Made by a program: the position numbers and the translations under genes. A stretch of DNA of 64,000 bases from NCBI GenBank assembly GCA_016190245.1, contig JACPQY010000083.1:1-64000 (forward strand), written 5' to 3'. Shown here piece by piece: positions 17,061 through 24,807 of the stretch. Positions within the stretch are counted from its first letter, which is position 1; every line of letters begins with the position of its first letter. The DNA is from Nitrospirota bacterium. GTDB taxonomy: Bacteria > JACPQY01. The notes under the pieces were generated by a model. It had not been told where the DNA came from, searched no databases, and saw nothing but the letters and a program-made list of their open reading frames with translations.

Positions 17061-17453
17061 TCACACCTCCAGAACATGGATGCCCATCTTCCCGGCCGCT
17101 CGTCTGAGCGAGCGATCCAAGGTCAGCAACGGCGCGGCATGTCGTGCCGCGCAGTCCAGGAAGTACGCGTCGTACGCGTACAAGTGGTTTGCATGAGCGA
17201 TGGACACGGCATTCTCCAGATCCACCGCCAAGTAGCGGATGGGGATGGACTGGAAAATGGTCAGCCCCCGCCTGGCCTGTTCAAGACCCAGGCGATGCTG
17301 TTTCAGCATCGCCGAGAACGCGTTTCCGATTTCCCACGGGATGGACCCTGGTCCCACCAGGTTATGTCCCGTAGTGACCTCGACAACACGATCCCGTTCC
17401 GGTTCACCAACCACCACGGCGAGAACGGCTGAGGCATCGATCACAATGTCCAT
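17061..17453 (-). CDS. vapC: PIN-domain toxin VapC (pair 3)
   Basis: About 130 residues from the ATG at 17453, preceded by a good AAGGAG ribosome binding site. PIN-domain acidic set: VIDASAVLA, WEIGNAFSA, YDAYFLDCA, LLTLDRSLR. Toxin first, antitoxin second, 3 nt apart. The promoter at 17483-17510 gives a leader of about 23 nt, so this pair uses a conventional leadered start. Confidence 0.85.
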   Translation of the reverse strand: MDIVIDASAVLAVVVGEPERDRVVEVTTGHNLVGPGSIPWEIGNAFSAMLKQHRLGLEQARRGLTIFQSIPIRYLAVDLENAVSIAHANHLYAYDAYFLDCAARHAAPLLTLDRSLRRAAGKMGIHVLEV

Positions 17454-17482
17454 CACAACTCCTTTTCCATACCACATGGACA

Positions 17483-17510
17483 ATTGTACAATGCAGGGTC
17501 ACGATGTCAA
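17483..17510 (-). promoter_or_regulatory. Promoter of vapC pair 3
   Basis: Minus strand: -35 TTGACA (17505-17510), 16-bp spacer, -10 TACAAT (17483-17488). The -10 sits in a TTGTACAA-type palindrome that could be the antitoxin operator. Confidence 0.65.
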
Positions 17511-17613
17511 TCTCTCTTGGCAAACATTCGCAATCCGGCTGCGACTGGTCATGCCCGGGTTGCCGGCCACTCTTGAAGAGCGTGGATGCCTCTGCTGGAA
17601 TCCGATTGAGACT

Positions 17614-17787
17614 ATGACCGTTTCCGCGCTCGCCCAAACTATCCGCCACCTTCCTACCCCGGACCGGATCAAGCTTTTCGATCGGCTTGGCCCGACGCTG
17701 GAAGACTACCTTCTCACCAAGATAGTCCACGACCGCTTCAGGAAGGCCTCCTACAAGCGGATTCCCTGGGCAGATCTCAAACCCTGA
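17614..17787 (+). CDS. Small RelB-like antitoxin
   Basis: 57 residues from the ATG at 17614 (VSALAQTIRHLPTPDRIKLFDRL...IPWADLKP). Helical, with the length and C-terminal position of small antitoxins found just ahead of RelE/ParE toxins. The following toxin frame is a remnant, so this antitoxin is probably an orphan. The frame is open further upstream, but nothing there looks like protein. Confidence 0.5.
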   Translation: MTVSALAQTIRHLPTPDRIKLFDRLGPTLEDYLLTKIVHDRFRKASYKRIPWADLKP

Positions 17788-17932
17788 GGTTTTGCCAGGT
17801 CGAATTCCTCGAGGAAGCGGCGACTTCCGAATCGTCTACAGCGTGAACGAGAGGACCAAGACGGTCGAAGTTGGAGTCGTCTGCCACAGGTCGCAGGTCT
17901 ACCAAATCGCCCTCCAGCGCCGCCTCGCCTGA
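17786..17932 (+). pseudogene. RelE/ParE toxin relic
   Basis: An in-frame segment ending at TGA 17930-17932 encodes GSGDFRIVYSVNERTKTVEV and VVCHRSQVYQ, the C-terminal core of RelE-type toxins (normally GDYRIVYEID...GHRREVY). The N-terminal half of the toxin is missing, and the frame joins directly to the end of the small antitoxin. It lies immediately outside the last attC site of the integron. Confidence 0.6.
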
Positions 17933-17939
17933 ACCTCCA

Positions 17940-17992
17940 GCCTAACGCTCGGCATCAGCGGCGCGGCGAGCCGCGTCCGCTGCAACCGGTTG

Positions 17993-17998
<6 letters not shown>
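17940..17998 (-). repeat. attC site of BrnTA cassette
   Basis: 59 bp. Minus-strand reading: outer box CGCTAAC (containing the BrnA stop TAA), inner palindromic arms TTGCAGCGGACG and CGCCGCTGATGCC, outer box GTTAGGC. The bounds are the TAAC and GTTA cores. Confidence 0.8.
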
Positions 17999-18521
<523 letters not shown>

Positions 18522-18541
18522 TCATATCATGGGTTCCGTCA

Positions 18542-18599
18542 GGCGAACGCTCGCGATCAGCCGCCGCGATTTGCGGTCGGCTGCATCGCGTGGTTAGAT
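18542..18599 (-). repeat. attC site of RHH-MazF cassette
   Basis: 58 bp. Minus strand: outer box ATCTAAC (contains the MazF stop), palindromic arms GATGCAGCCGACCGC and GCGGCGGCTGATCGC, outer box GTTCGCC, a departure from the GTTRRRY consensus. Confidence 0.78.
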
Positions 18600-18932
18600 T
18601 CCGATGATTTCATTGAGGCCCTCGACGACCTGCGCAATCTCCTCGGGCGAGGCGTGCTTGAGTCTTGCCCCGATGCGCTCGGCGGCAACCGTGCGAATCT
18701 GGCTGATTTTGACCCACGAACGCTTCGGCAGCTTTGGCGCCTGAAGCTCTAGGGTCAGCGGAAAGCCGGCGCGCTGAGGCTGACTCGTCAACGCCACCGC
18801 GATGACGGTCCCCGAGCGCTCGTTGAACACGTCGTGGCTGAGAACCAGCACTGGGCGCAAGCCCGCCTGCTCGCGGCCGCGTACCGGGTTAAGGTCGGCC
18901 CACCGGATCTCGCCCCTCAGTATTCGGGCCAA
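18594..18932 (-). CDS. mazF: MazF/PemK-like toxin (integron cassette 2)
   Basis: 112 residues. N-terminal [19 protein letters not shown] and [18 protein letters not shown] are the MazF/PemK signature, with [11 protein letters not shown] in the middle and an ERIGARL segment. This is a sequence-specific mRNA endonuclease family with a CcdB-like fold. It overlaps the upstream RHH antitoxin by 16 nt. Its TAA stop is embedded in the attC outer box. Confidence 0.9.
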   Translation of the reverse strand: MARILRGEIRWADLNPVRGREQAGLRPVLVLSHDVFNERSGTVIAVALTSQPQRAGFPLTLELQAPKLPKRSWVKISQIRTVAAERIGARLKHASPEEIAQVVEGLNEIIGI

Positions 18933-19159
18933 GCGTCGATCTCCTGCCCCAAGCCTTCTTCAGCAAGCGCTTTCTCGAAGTTGGGATCCAGCTTTGCACA
19001 TTCGATCGCCAAACGGTCGCGCTCCATCCGCGTGAGCTTTTCGGCCACGGCCGATTGGATGGCCCGGCTACGGTTGGGATAGACCTTTTTTGCAACGAGG
19101 CCATCGACGCGCTCCAACGTTCCGCTGTCGATGGTGATGGCAACTTTGATACTGCTCAT
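18917..19159 (-). CDS. RHH/CopG-type antitoxin (integron cassette 2)
   Basis: 80 residues. Ribbon-helix-helix domain ([21 protein letters not shown], then [15 protein letters not shown]), followed by an acidic tail ([20 protein letters not shown]) that would block MazF. Ribosome binding site GGAGG 6 nt before the ATG. A perfect 7-bp inverted repeat just upstream (19173-19193) is the likely autoregulatory operator. Confidence 0.85.
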   Translation of the reverse strand: MSSIKVAITIDSGTLERVDGLVAKKVYPNRSRAIQSAVAEKLTRMERDRLAIECAKLDPNFEKALAEEGLGQEIDAWPEY

Positions 19160-19172
19160 GGCGCACCTCCAA

Positions 19173-19193
19173 GGTATGACAATTTATCATACC
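19173..19193. promoter_or_regulatory. Operator palindrome of RHH-MazF cassette
   Basis: Arms GGTATGA and TCATACC separated by 7 bp, directly upstream of the antitoxin ribosome binding site. The AT-rich centre could hold a -10 element, so the cassette seems to carry its own promoter. Confidence 0.65.
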
Positions 19194-19212
19194 TCATGGG
19201 CGCGCGCAAGGA

Positions 19213-19274
19213 ATCTAACGCTCCGGTTCAGCGGCGGGCCGCGCAGCGCCGTCCGCTGCATGCTGTTGTTAGGC
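19213..19274 (-). repeat. attC site of HEPN/Ymh cassette
   Basis: 62 bp. Minus strand: GCCTAAC box, arms CATGCAGCGGACGGCG and CGCCGCTGAACCGG, GTTAGAT box. This is the most canonical of the four sites. Confidence 0.85.
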
Positions 19275-19289
19275 CGCGCAACCCGCGCC

Positions 19290-20093
19290 CTATGTTGCCG
19301 CACGGCGCTTTGCCTCCTCCACCCGATAGGCAAGTAGGCTCAAGAGGGAAATGTACTCTATAGCCCTCTGTTCTGGGCCTTCCGGAAACGCGTGACCGCC
19401 AGGGTTCCGAATGCCCAGCACAGCGCCCTCGAACAAGTGCATCATGCCTTCTTGCTCGTCGAGGTCGGTCGGAGTCGCGAGGTCGTTGAAAAACAGAACG
19501 GGGTCCTTCCGCGAGAACACCGCCCGGACAAGTGCCGCTCCGTCGACGTCATGACGACCGGAGCGTTCCTTGACGTAGTTGATCAGGGCCTTTGCACCAG
19601 CAAAGACGGCCTCCCAGGGATGCCCATCAAGAAAAAGGTCACGGGCGACGTCCGCGATCCTTGGATGCAGGTTGAGCTTATCGAAATACGACTTCGGCGC
19701 TGGAACCACACCCTGCTCCAAGTCCTGGCGTTTCTCGTAGAGTCGCGCAATGAGACCGTTCAGGATTCCGATAACCTGAGTACGCCCGCGCTGCTTACCT
19801 TCGACGATCTCGCTCGAATGCATTCCCATGTACAATCCGCCCGCCCAGATATCGATGTGTTCGTGTTCCCGGAACTCTGGCGAGTTGGGGCCGAAGACTT
19901 CGCGGATCGAGTCGCGAACGTTGCTCCTGGCAACATCCACGGCGCCGGTGTCATTGAACACGGCGGCGGGGATGTCCAGCTGCTCCAGTTCTTCGATCCT
20001 CCGTCGGAGTTTCGCGATGCCTCGCTCGATCTCCTCTACGGATCGAAATTCCCGAGGCTCGATCGCCGGAGGCTCTGGTCGTTTCCTTGCCAT
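19290..20093 (-). CDS. TIGR02391/Ymh-type HEPN protein (integron cassette 1)
   Basis: 267 residues. The C-terminal half matches the TIGR02391 (Ymh) family: LHPRIADVARDLFLDGHPW EAV region, DLDEQEGMMHLFEGAVLGI, then RNPGGHAF, which gives the R-x4-H motif of HEPN ribonuclease-type folds. The usual family motif is RNPRAHE; the Gly-Gly version here is a change to note. The N-terminal half starts with a coiled coil (VEEIERGIAKLRRRIEELEQL). HEPN proteins often act in toxin-antitoxin or anti-phage systems, which is an inference here. Single gene in its cassette, 17 nt from the boundary. Confidence 0.75.
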   Translation of the reverse strand: MARKRPEPPAIEPREFRSVEEIERGIAKLRRRIEELEQLDIPAAVFNDTGAVDVARSNVRDSIREVFGPNSPEFREHEHIDIWAGGLYMGMHSSEIVEGKQRGRTQVIGILNGLIARLYEKRQDLEQGVVPAPKSYFDKLNLHPRIADVARDLFLDGHPWEAVFAGAKALINYVKERSGRHDVDGAALVRAVFSRKDPVLFFNDLATPTDLDEQEGMMHLFEGAVLGIRNPGGHAFPEGPEQRAIEYISLLSLLAYRVEEAKRRAAT

Positions 20094-20109
20094 GGTGGAT
20101 GCTCTGTCG

Positions 20110-20277
20110 GCCTAACGCCGGAGCTGACTGGCGGTGGCGCGAATTGCGGGGCCGCAGGCCCCAGCAAGGCGTGCCACCGACCGGTCCAGCGATTCTGTTC
20201 GAGGCGCGCGAGTCAGCGCGCGACGCGAACAGTTCTTATCGCTGGCCGGGCGGAGCCAGGCAGCTCCAGCGTTCGCG
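20110..20277 (-). repeat. Long attC-like site next to attI
   Basis: 168 bp. On the minus strand, outer arms AACGCTGGAGCTGCCTGGC and GCCAGTCAGCTCCGGCGTT are near-complementary, and the recombination box GTTAGGC closes the site. Additional internal stems (GGGGCC/GGCCCC, GGTGGC/GCCACC) make it much longer than the three 58-62 bp sites. No gene fits between it and the attI region, so it is a gene-less cassette or an attI/attC fusion. Confidence 0.6.
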
Positions 20278-20333
20278 GAGCGCGCAGCGCGCCGCGAACA
20301 TCTCCTTTTAACCTTATTCTGCTGCGTGGCTGA

Positions 20334-20362
20334 AGGCTAGGGGAATCAGGCTAGGTTGTCAA
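20334..20362 (-). promoter_or_regulatory. Integron cassette promoter Pc
   Basis: Minus strand: -35 TTGACA (20357-20362), 17-bp spacer, -10 TAGCCT (20334-20339), directed into the cassette array. The 20278-20333 stretch between it and the first attC-like site is the presumed attI. It contains GTTAAAA and a possible 21-codon ORF starting ATGTTCGCG behind AAAAGGAG. Confidence 0.6.
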
Positions 20363-20373
20363 GTCTGATGGTC

Positions 20374-20402
20374 TTGGAAAGAGCATGGGAATGGGGTATT
20401 CT
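20374..20402 (+). promoter_or_regulatory. Integrase promoter
   Basis: -35 TTGGAA (20374-20379), 17-bp spacer, -10 TATTCT (20397-20402). The expected start is near 20409, giving a ~44-nt leader. I see no CTGT-N8-ACAG LexA box in the region. Confidence 0.6.
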
Positions 20403-20452
20403 CTACTTTGTAGTTAGAAATATGTGATTATGCGGAGGCAACCCATTCGTAG

Positions 20453-21748
20453 ATGAGAACTACACTCAAGGGTTTTGAGGTGTATCTGGCACGATCCGGC
20501 ACCGCAACGGCTCATCAGCTCCCCTACTACCTCAAGTGGGTCGCAGACGGCTACACCTTCCTGGAACTGGACGAGAGCGTACCCCTCAACACCGATCAGA
20601 AACGCCGGTTCCTCTCCCACCTCGCCAAGTCTCACGAAGACTGGCAGGTGAGGCAGGCAGAAACGGCCATGCGCCACTACCAGTACTTCCTCAGCGGGCA
20701 GCAGGAGAAGACCCCGGCCGAGGCGGCGGCCTCGGACGAGTGGCAGGCCCTCGAATCGCGCATGCGTGAGGCCCTTCGGCTCCGCCACCGGTCGCTCAGC
20801 ACGGAGAAGACGTACCTCATCTGGCTGCGCGGGTTCAGGTCCTTCCTGCGGACCAAGGACCCCGGGGCGGTGGACGGCAAGGATCTCCAGAACTACCTCA
20901 GCCATCTCGCCGTCGAGAGGAAGGTTTCCGCCTCTACTCAGAACCAGGCGCTGAACGCGATCGTGTTCCTGTTCCGCCATGTGCTCGACCAGAACATCGA
21001 GGGCGAACTCGACGCGGTGCGCGCCTACCCGCGCAGGCGCCTCCCCGTGGTCCTCACGCCGCGCGAATTGCACTCCCTCTTCGACCAGCTCAAGGGATCG
21101 CACAAGCTCATGGCCAGGCTGATCTACGGCTGCGGTCTCCGAATCCAGGAGTGCCTGGATCTCAGGATAAAGGACGTTGATCTCGAACAGAACGTGGTGA
21201 TCGTCCGGGCCGGGAAAGGCGACAAGGACCTGCCTGCCCGCCACAACCGGCACGGCGGGCCTGCCGAAGCGGCGCAGGCAGGCCGCCGGACCGTTCTCCC
21301 CGAGTCGCTGAAGGACGACCTGATCCGGCACATCGCCCAGGTGAGAAGCCTGTACGAAGGGGACCGGGCAAAGGAGCTAAACGGGGTCTATCTGCCCGAG
21401 GCGCTGGAACGGAAATACCCGAATGCCGGAAAGGAGTGGGCGTGGTTCTGGCTGTTCCCTTCGAGGTCTCTTGCCGTCGATCCCCGCGCGAACGTTGTGA
21501 GGCGGCATCACATCCATATCGCGGCGCTCCAGAAGGCGTTCAAGGCGGCCATCGGCAAGGCGGGCATCGCGAAGCACGCAACCGTGCACACGCTGCGGCA
21601 CAGTTTCGCCACGCACCTGCTGGAAAGGGGCTATGACATCCGGACGATCCAGGAGTTGCTCGGGCATCGCAATCTCCAGACGACGATGATCTACACGCAC
21701 GTGGCGACAAAGAACATCCTCGGGGTGAAGAGCCCGCTGGATGGGTGA
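20453..21748 (+). CDS. intI: Integron integrase (tyrosine recombinase)
   Basis: 431 residues. The catalytic domain has the first Arg in [14 protein letters not shown], the His-Arg pair in [15 protein letters not shown], a later His in [11 protein letters not shown] and nucleophile Tyr in MIYTHV. The integron-specific patch is present ([22 protein letters not shown] region, about residues 315-345), which separates IntI from Xer and phage integrases. Two oddities: an extra N-terminal segment of about 100 residues before the core-binding domain ([14 protein letters not shown], near residue 117), and an in-frame insertion of about 20 residues after GKGDKD made of palindromic DNA. The reading frame is intact. 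Confidence 0.93.
   Translation: MRTTLKGFEVYLARSGTATAHQLPYYLKWVADGYTFLELDESVPLNTDQKRRFLSHLAKSHEDWQVRQAETAMRHYQYFLSGQQEKTPAEAAASDEWQALESRMREALRLRHRSLSTEKTYLIWLRGFRSFLRTKDPGAVDGKDLQNYLSHLAVERKVSASTQNQALNAIVFLFRHVLDQNIEGELDAVRAYPRRRLPVVLTPRELHSLFDQLKGSHKLMARLIYGCGLRIQECLDLRIKDVDLEQNVVIVRAGKGDKDLPARHNRHGGPAEAAQAGRRTVLPESLKDDLIRHIAQVRSLYEGDRAKELNGVYLPEALERKYPNAGKEWAWFWLFPSRSLAVDPRANVVRRHHIHIAALQKAFKAAIGKAGIAKHATVHTLRHSFATHLLERGYDIRTIQELLGHRNLQTTMIYTHVATKNILGVKSPLDG
21229..21282. repeat. Palindromic in-frame insertion within intI
   Basis: Outer arms CCTGCCTGC and GCAGGCAGG enclose inner arms CCCGCC and GGCGGG. The DNA encodes the extra residues [20 protein letters not shown] between GKGDKD and TVLPESL, where other IntI proteins go directly on. 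It keeps the frame. Confidence 0.65.
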
Positions 21749-21831
21749 GCGGGAAGGCCCGTCGCGGGGGCAAAGTCTTGCCTTTGCGCGTCCCAGACGG
21801 CGCGATTCGGCGGCCGCCGAATCGTGAGCCC

Positions 21832-21948
21832 GTGACCCAGGGAACCCGTGAACCAGAGAGACTGGTTTCGCGGTCTCGGGATCACGGGTTCACGGCGTCA
21901 CACTTCTACCGTCCCTTCCATTGCGGCGGGCGCTTCTGGAAAAAGGCC
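21832..21948. repeat. Direct repeat copy 2 at enoyl-CoA hydratase 3' end
   Basis: Contains the last ~14 codons of the enoyl-CoA hydratase and the downstream GTGAACC/GGTTCAC hairpin. Similar, in direct orientation, to 16696-16804. The segment between the copies holds toxin-antitoxin genes and the integron. Confidence 0.6.
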
Positions 21949-22703
21949 ATGACCCCTTCCACCATGTCCTCGGCCAAGCCGTTGATCGTGAGCGCACCGT
22001 TCATGTATTCGAGGCCTGACTCAAAATCCATGTCGCTCATGGCGTAGAACGCCCGGCGCCCGAGGCGCAGGATGACGGGACTCTTGGAGGCGAGCTTCTG
22101 CGCGAGTTCCGTCACGGCCTCGTCGAGCTTCTCCGGCGGCACCACCCGGTTGACCAACCCGATGGCCTTGGCTTCGTCCGCGCCGATCCGGTCGCCGGTC
22201 AGCACCAGCTCGAGGAGCTTCTTGCGCGGCACGCTGCGCGAGAGCGTGACCAGGATAACGTAGGGGAACAGGCCGATGTTGATCTCCGGCGTGCCGAACT
22301 GGGAGTTCGACGAGGCCACCACGAGGTCGCATCCCGCCATGAGCCCCAGGCCACCCGCCAGGGCGTATCCGTTCACGCGGGCCACGATCGGCTTGGATAG
22401 ATCGCGCATCTTGAGAAAGAGGCGCACGAACGAACGGCTCATTTCGTGCCGCTGGATCGGCGTGGGCATCTCGCCGGACATCCCCCCCCCCATGAGGTCG
22501 GCCCCGGCGCAGAACGCCTTGTCGCCCGCGCCGGTGAGCACCACCACCCGCACGTCCGGCTGGCGCTCCGCTTCCTCGAAGGCCAGGTTCAGCTCTTCAA
22601 TAACCTTCGGCGAAAGCGCGTTGCGCGCCTCCGGCCGGTTGATGGCGATCGTCGCGATGCCGTCGCGGACGGACCAGAGGAGGGTCTCAAACGTGGTTGT
22701 CAT
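21906..22703 (-). CDS. Enoyl-CoA hydratase/isomerase
   Basis: 265 residues from the ATG at 22703 (the frame is open to 22736). Crotonase fold: INRPEARNALSPKVIEEL, GAGDKAFCAGADL (oxyanion hole and CoA binding), RVNGYALAGGLGLMAGCDL and SSNSQFGTPEINIGLFP. The Glu in PEINIG is the usual catalytic position. The protein sits in beta-oxidation or a related acyl-CoA pathway. It follows the SCP2-domain gene by about 60 nt on the same strand, which supports a lipid/acyl-CoA role. The exact substrate is unknown. Confidence 0.9.
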   Translation of the reverse strand: MTTTFETLLWSVRDGIATIAINRPEARNALSPKVIEELNLAFEEAERQPDVRVVVLTGAGDKAFCAGADLMGGGMSGEMPTPIQRHEMSRSFVRLFLKMRDLSKPIVARVNGYALAGGLGLMAGCDLVVASSNSQFGTPEINIGLFPYVILVTLSRSVPRKKLLELVLTGDRIGADEAKAIGLVNRVVPPEKLDEAVTELAQKLASKSPVILRLGRRAFYAMSDMDFESGLEYMNGALTINGLAEDMVEGVMAFFQKRPPQWKGR

Positions 22704-22764
22704 GGTCACCCAGAAGGCAGACTCCCCCCGCCGCACGGGGGAAAGTCCGCTTCGAAGCCTTCGG

Positions 22765-23205
22765 TCAGCTCGTACCCAGGATGGAGCCGAGCCTCATGGC
22801 CAGGCTCATGTCGCCCTGGATGCGCAGCTTGCCCTGCATGAACGCGGCCTGGGGATTGAGGGTGCCCGCGTTCATGGCCTTCCAGTCGTCGGCCTTCATG
22901 GAAATCGTGCACTGGGCCGGGTCGGGAGTGCCGGACGTGGTCGTCAGGTTTCCATCAGCCAGCTTGATCTGCCACTGGCCACCGCCTTCGCCGTCGATGT
23001 TGAACTGGTAGACGGCCTTCACGCCCTTCAGCTTCTCCGCAGCCTGGGGATTCTTCGAGTATCCATAGGGAAGGATGACCTCGAAGACCTGCTTGGGCGT
23101 GGCATCCTTCGACTTGGCGCGCAGCGCGGCACGGTCCGTGCCGGCACCGTCGATGATCTGTTTGATCTCGTCCGCAGACGATTGGGGGGTAATCACATCA
23201 GCCAT
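22765..23205 (-). CDS. SCP2 sterol-carrier-domain protein
   Basis: 146 residues, a single SCP2 lipid-binding domain: AVYQFNIDGEGGGQWQIKLADG, then CTISMKADDWKAMNAGTLNPQAAFMQGKLRIQGDMSLAMRLGSIL. It binds fatty acyl or sterol-like ligands in a hydrophobic tunnel. It is first in a two-gene unit with enoyl-CoA hydratase. The promoter at 23227-23255 and a GGAGG ribosome binding site precede the ATG. Confidence 0.9.
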   Translation of the reverse strand: MADVITPQSSADEIKQIIDGAGTDRAALRAKSKDATPKQVFEVILPYGYSKNPQAAEKLKGVKAVYQFNIDGEGGGQWQIKLADGNLTTTSGTPDPAQCTISMKADDWKAMNAGTLNPQAAFMQGKLRIQGDMSLAMRLGSILGTS

Positions 23206-23226
23206 GTTGCCTCCTTATCTCGGGCC

Positions 23227-23255
23227 TGACTATCATCGGTCCAAGAGCTTGTCAA
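23227..23255 (-). promoter_or_regulatory. Promoter of SCP2-enoyl-CoA hydratase unit
   Basis: Minus strand: -35 TTGACA (23250-23255), 17-bp spacer, -10 TAGTCA (23227-23232), with an alternative GATAGT overlapping. Confidence 0.5.
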
Positions 23256-23308
23256 GAATCCCGGGCAGGATTCAGAAAGTGCCCCACTTGCACCGATAGC
23301 CCCCTGTG

Positions 23309-23367
23309 GAAATTGCTTCTCCGCCGGCCGGCGGATCGCCATGACGGCTTCTTCTTGTCATCGCGAG
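23309..23367. repeat. Dispersed GAAATTGCTTC...TGTCATCGCGAG repeat
   Basis: Related to the repeat at 13236-13311 in opposite orientation: both run from GA(G/A)ATTGCTTC through a GC palindrome and a CGC-ATGACG box to TTGTCAT-GCGAG. It sits in the 366-bp gap 23206-23571, in which I otherwise see only the SCP2 promoter. Confidence 0.5.
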
Positions 23368-23571
23368 TCAGCCATCGACGGAAAGGGGCAGCCTGTCCGC
23401 CCACTGGCGGATGGCGATCTCAAGTTGGGGAATCTCAGGGCGGGATTGGCCAACCGGACAGATTGACCCGCAGGGGCAGAACGCTTACGATTCCCGCCAG
23501 GAGGCAACGCATGGCCCCCCTCCGCGGCGGAGGCGGGTCGCTGAGGCGGTTTCCCCCAGACCCTTGCACTG

Positions 23572-24807
23572 GTGAAAGTCCTTTATCTCGATTGTTTCTC
23601 CGGCCTGAGCGGCGACATGTTCCTCTCGGGCTTGGTGGATCTCGGCCTTTCCCCTGCCGTGTTGGAGGCTGGGTTGCGCAAACTCAAGCTGGGGCCCTTC
23701 CGGATGCGCTTCCCCCATGTTCACCAGAAAGCCATCCGCGCACGCCGCCTCAACCTCCGGCTCCCACACTCCACTTCAACGCACCACGGTGCAGGCGACC
23801 ATCTCGGGCACACCCACCGCTCGCACCGATCCATCGTAGCCCTGATCCGTCGCAGCGGATTGGCGAAAGGCGTCCAGGAGAAGGCCCTCGCGGTCTTCCG
23901 CGTGCTGGCGGAAGCCGAGGGGAAAGTACACGGACTGGAGCCGCACCGTGTTGAGTTCCACGAAGTGGGAGCGATCGATTCCCTGATTGACATCGTCGGG
24001 GCGGCGATCGGGCTGGAAGAACTCGGGATCGAGAAGGTCTATGCCTCACCCCTCCCGCTCGGCTCGGGGCTGGTGGAAACCCGCCACGGCACATACCCGG
24101 TCCCGGCCCCTGCAACGCTCGAGTTGATGCGAGGCCTGCCCACGCGGAACCACCCCGAGCCGGGAGAGTGGACGACGCCGACGGGCGCCGCGCTCGTTCG
24201 CGCGCTTGCCGAGGTGACCCCCGCTTTTCCCACCTTCCGTATCGAGCGGATCGGATACGGTTCGGGAACGCGGCCGGGACGCGCGCTTCCCAATGTGGTC
24301 CGAATGGTCTTGGGCACCGAACCGGCTCGCCCGGGCGCCACCGACCTCGAACGCGACGAGGTCTGGGTGCTCGAGACGAATCTGGACGATCTCAGCCCGG
24401 AACTGGTCCCCGCCGTCACGGACCGCCTCTTCCAGGAGGGCGCCCTGGACGTGCAGATCTTCTCCACCCACATGAAGCACGGGCGCCCCGGCTTCATGAT
24501 CCAAATCCTGGCCCACGCCGGGGCGCGGGACGCCCTTGCGCAACTCCTGTTGGAGGAAACGCCCACGCTGGGCGTGCGATTCCACCGCGCGGAACGGATC
24601 AAGTTGAAAAGGCGGCACGTGCGCGTCACCACCCGCTTCGGTGAGATCCGTGCCAAGGTTTCGGCGCGAAACGGGGAGATCCTGACGGTGAAGGCCGAAG
24701 TCGAGGACCTCGCGCGGGCGGCCTCCAGTGCCGGTCTCCCGCTGCGGCGGGTGAGGGACGAGGTGGACCGGCTACTCGCGGCGCGCTTCAGTCCCAGGCG
24801 CCCGTGA
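23572..24807 (+). CDS. larC: LarC-like nickel insertion protein
   Basis: 411 residues from a GTG, in one frame (lactobacillar larC is split and joined by frameshifting; this one is not). Signature segments: YLDCFSGLSGDMFLSGLVDLG, the His-rich loop (STSTHHGAGDHLGHTHRSH), HRVEFHEVGAIDSLIDIVGAA, YASPLPLGSG, TPTGAALVRAL and ETNLDDLSPE. The family is a CTP-dependent cyclometallase that installs nickel in the pincer cofactor of lactate racemase and relatives. No larA, larB or larE lies in the window. It overlaps the sensor kinase start by 4 nt. Confidence 0.9.
   Translation: MKVLYLDCFSGLSGDMFLSGLVDLGLSPAVLEAGLRKLKLGPFRMRFPHVHQKAIRARRLNLRLPHSTSTHHGAGDHLGHTHRSHRSIVALIRRSGLAKGVQEKALAVFRVLAEAEGKVHGLEPHRVEFHEVGAIDSLIDIVGAAIGLEELGIEKVYASPLPLGSGLVETRHGTYPVPAPATLELMRGLPTRNHPEPGEWTTPTGAALVRALAEVTPAFPTFRIERIGYGSGTRPGRALPNVVRMVLGTEPARPGATDLERDEVWVLETNLDDLSPELVPAVTDRLFQEGALDVQIFSTHMKHGRPGFMIQILAHAGARDALAQLLLEETPTLGVRFHRAERIKLKRRHVRVTTRFGEIRAKVSARNGEILTVKAEVEDLARAASSAGLPLRRVRDEVDRLLAARFSPRRP

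Noticed and set aside
17614-17932. Fourth integron cassette with RelB/RelE
   Set aside because: Genes point the opposite way, and no attC site is visible on the far side, so I treat it as flanking DNA.
23572-24807. Programmed frameshift in larC
   Set aside because: The gene is a single uninterrupted frame from LarC1-type to LarC2-type regions; no frameshift is needed.
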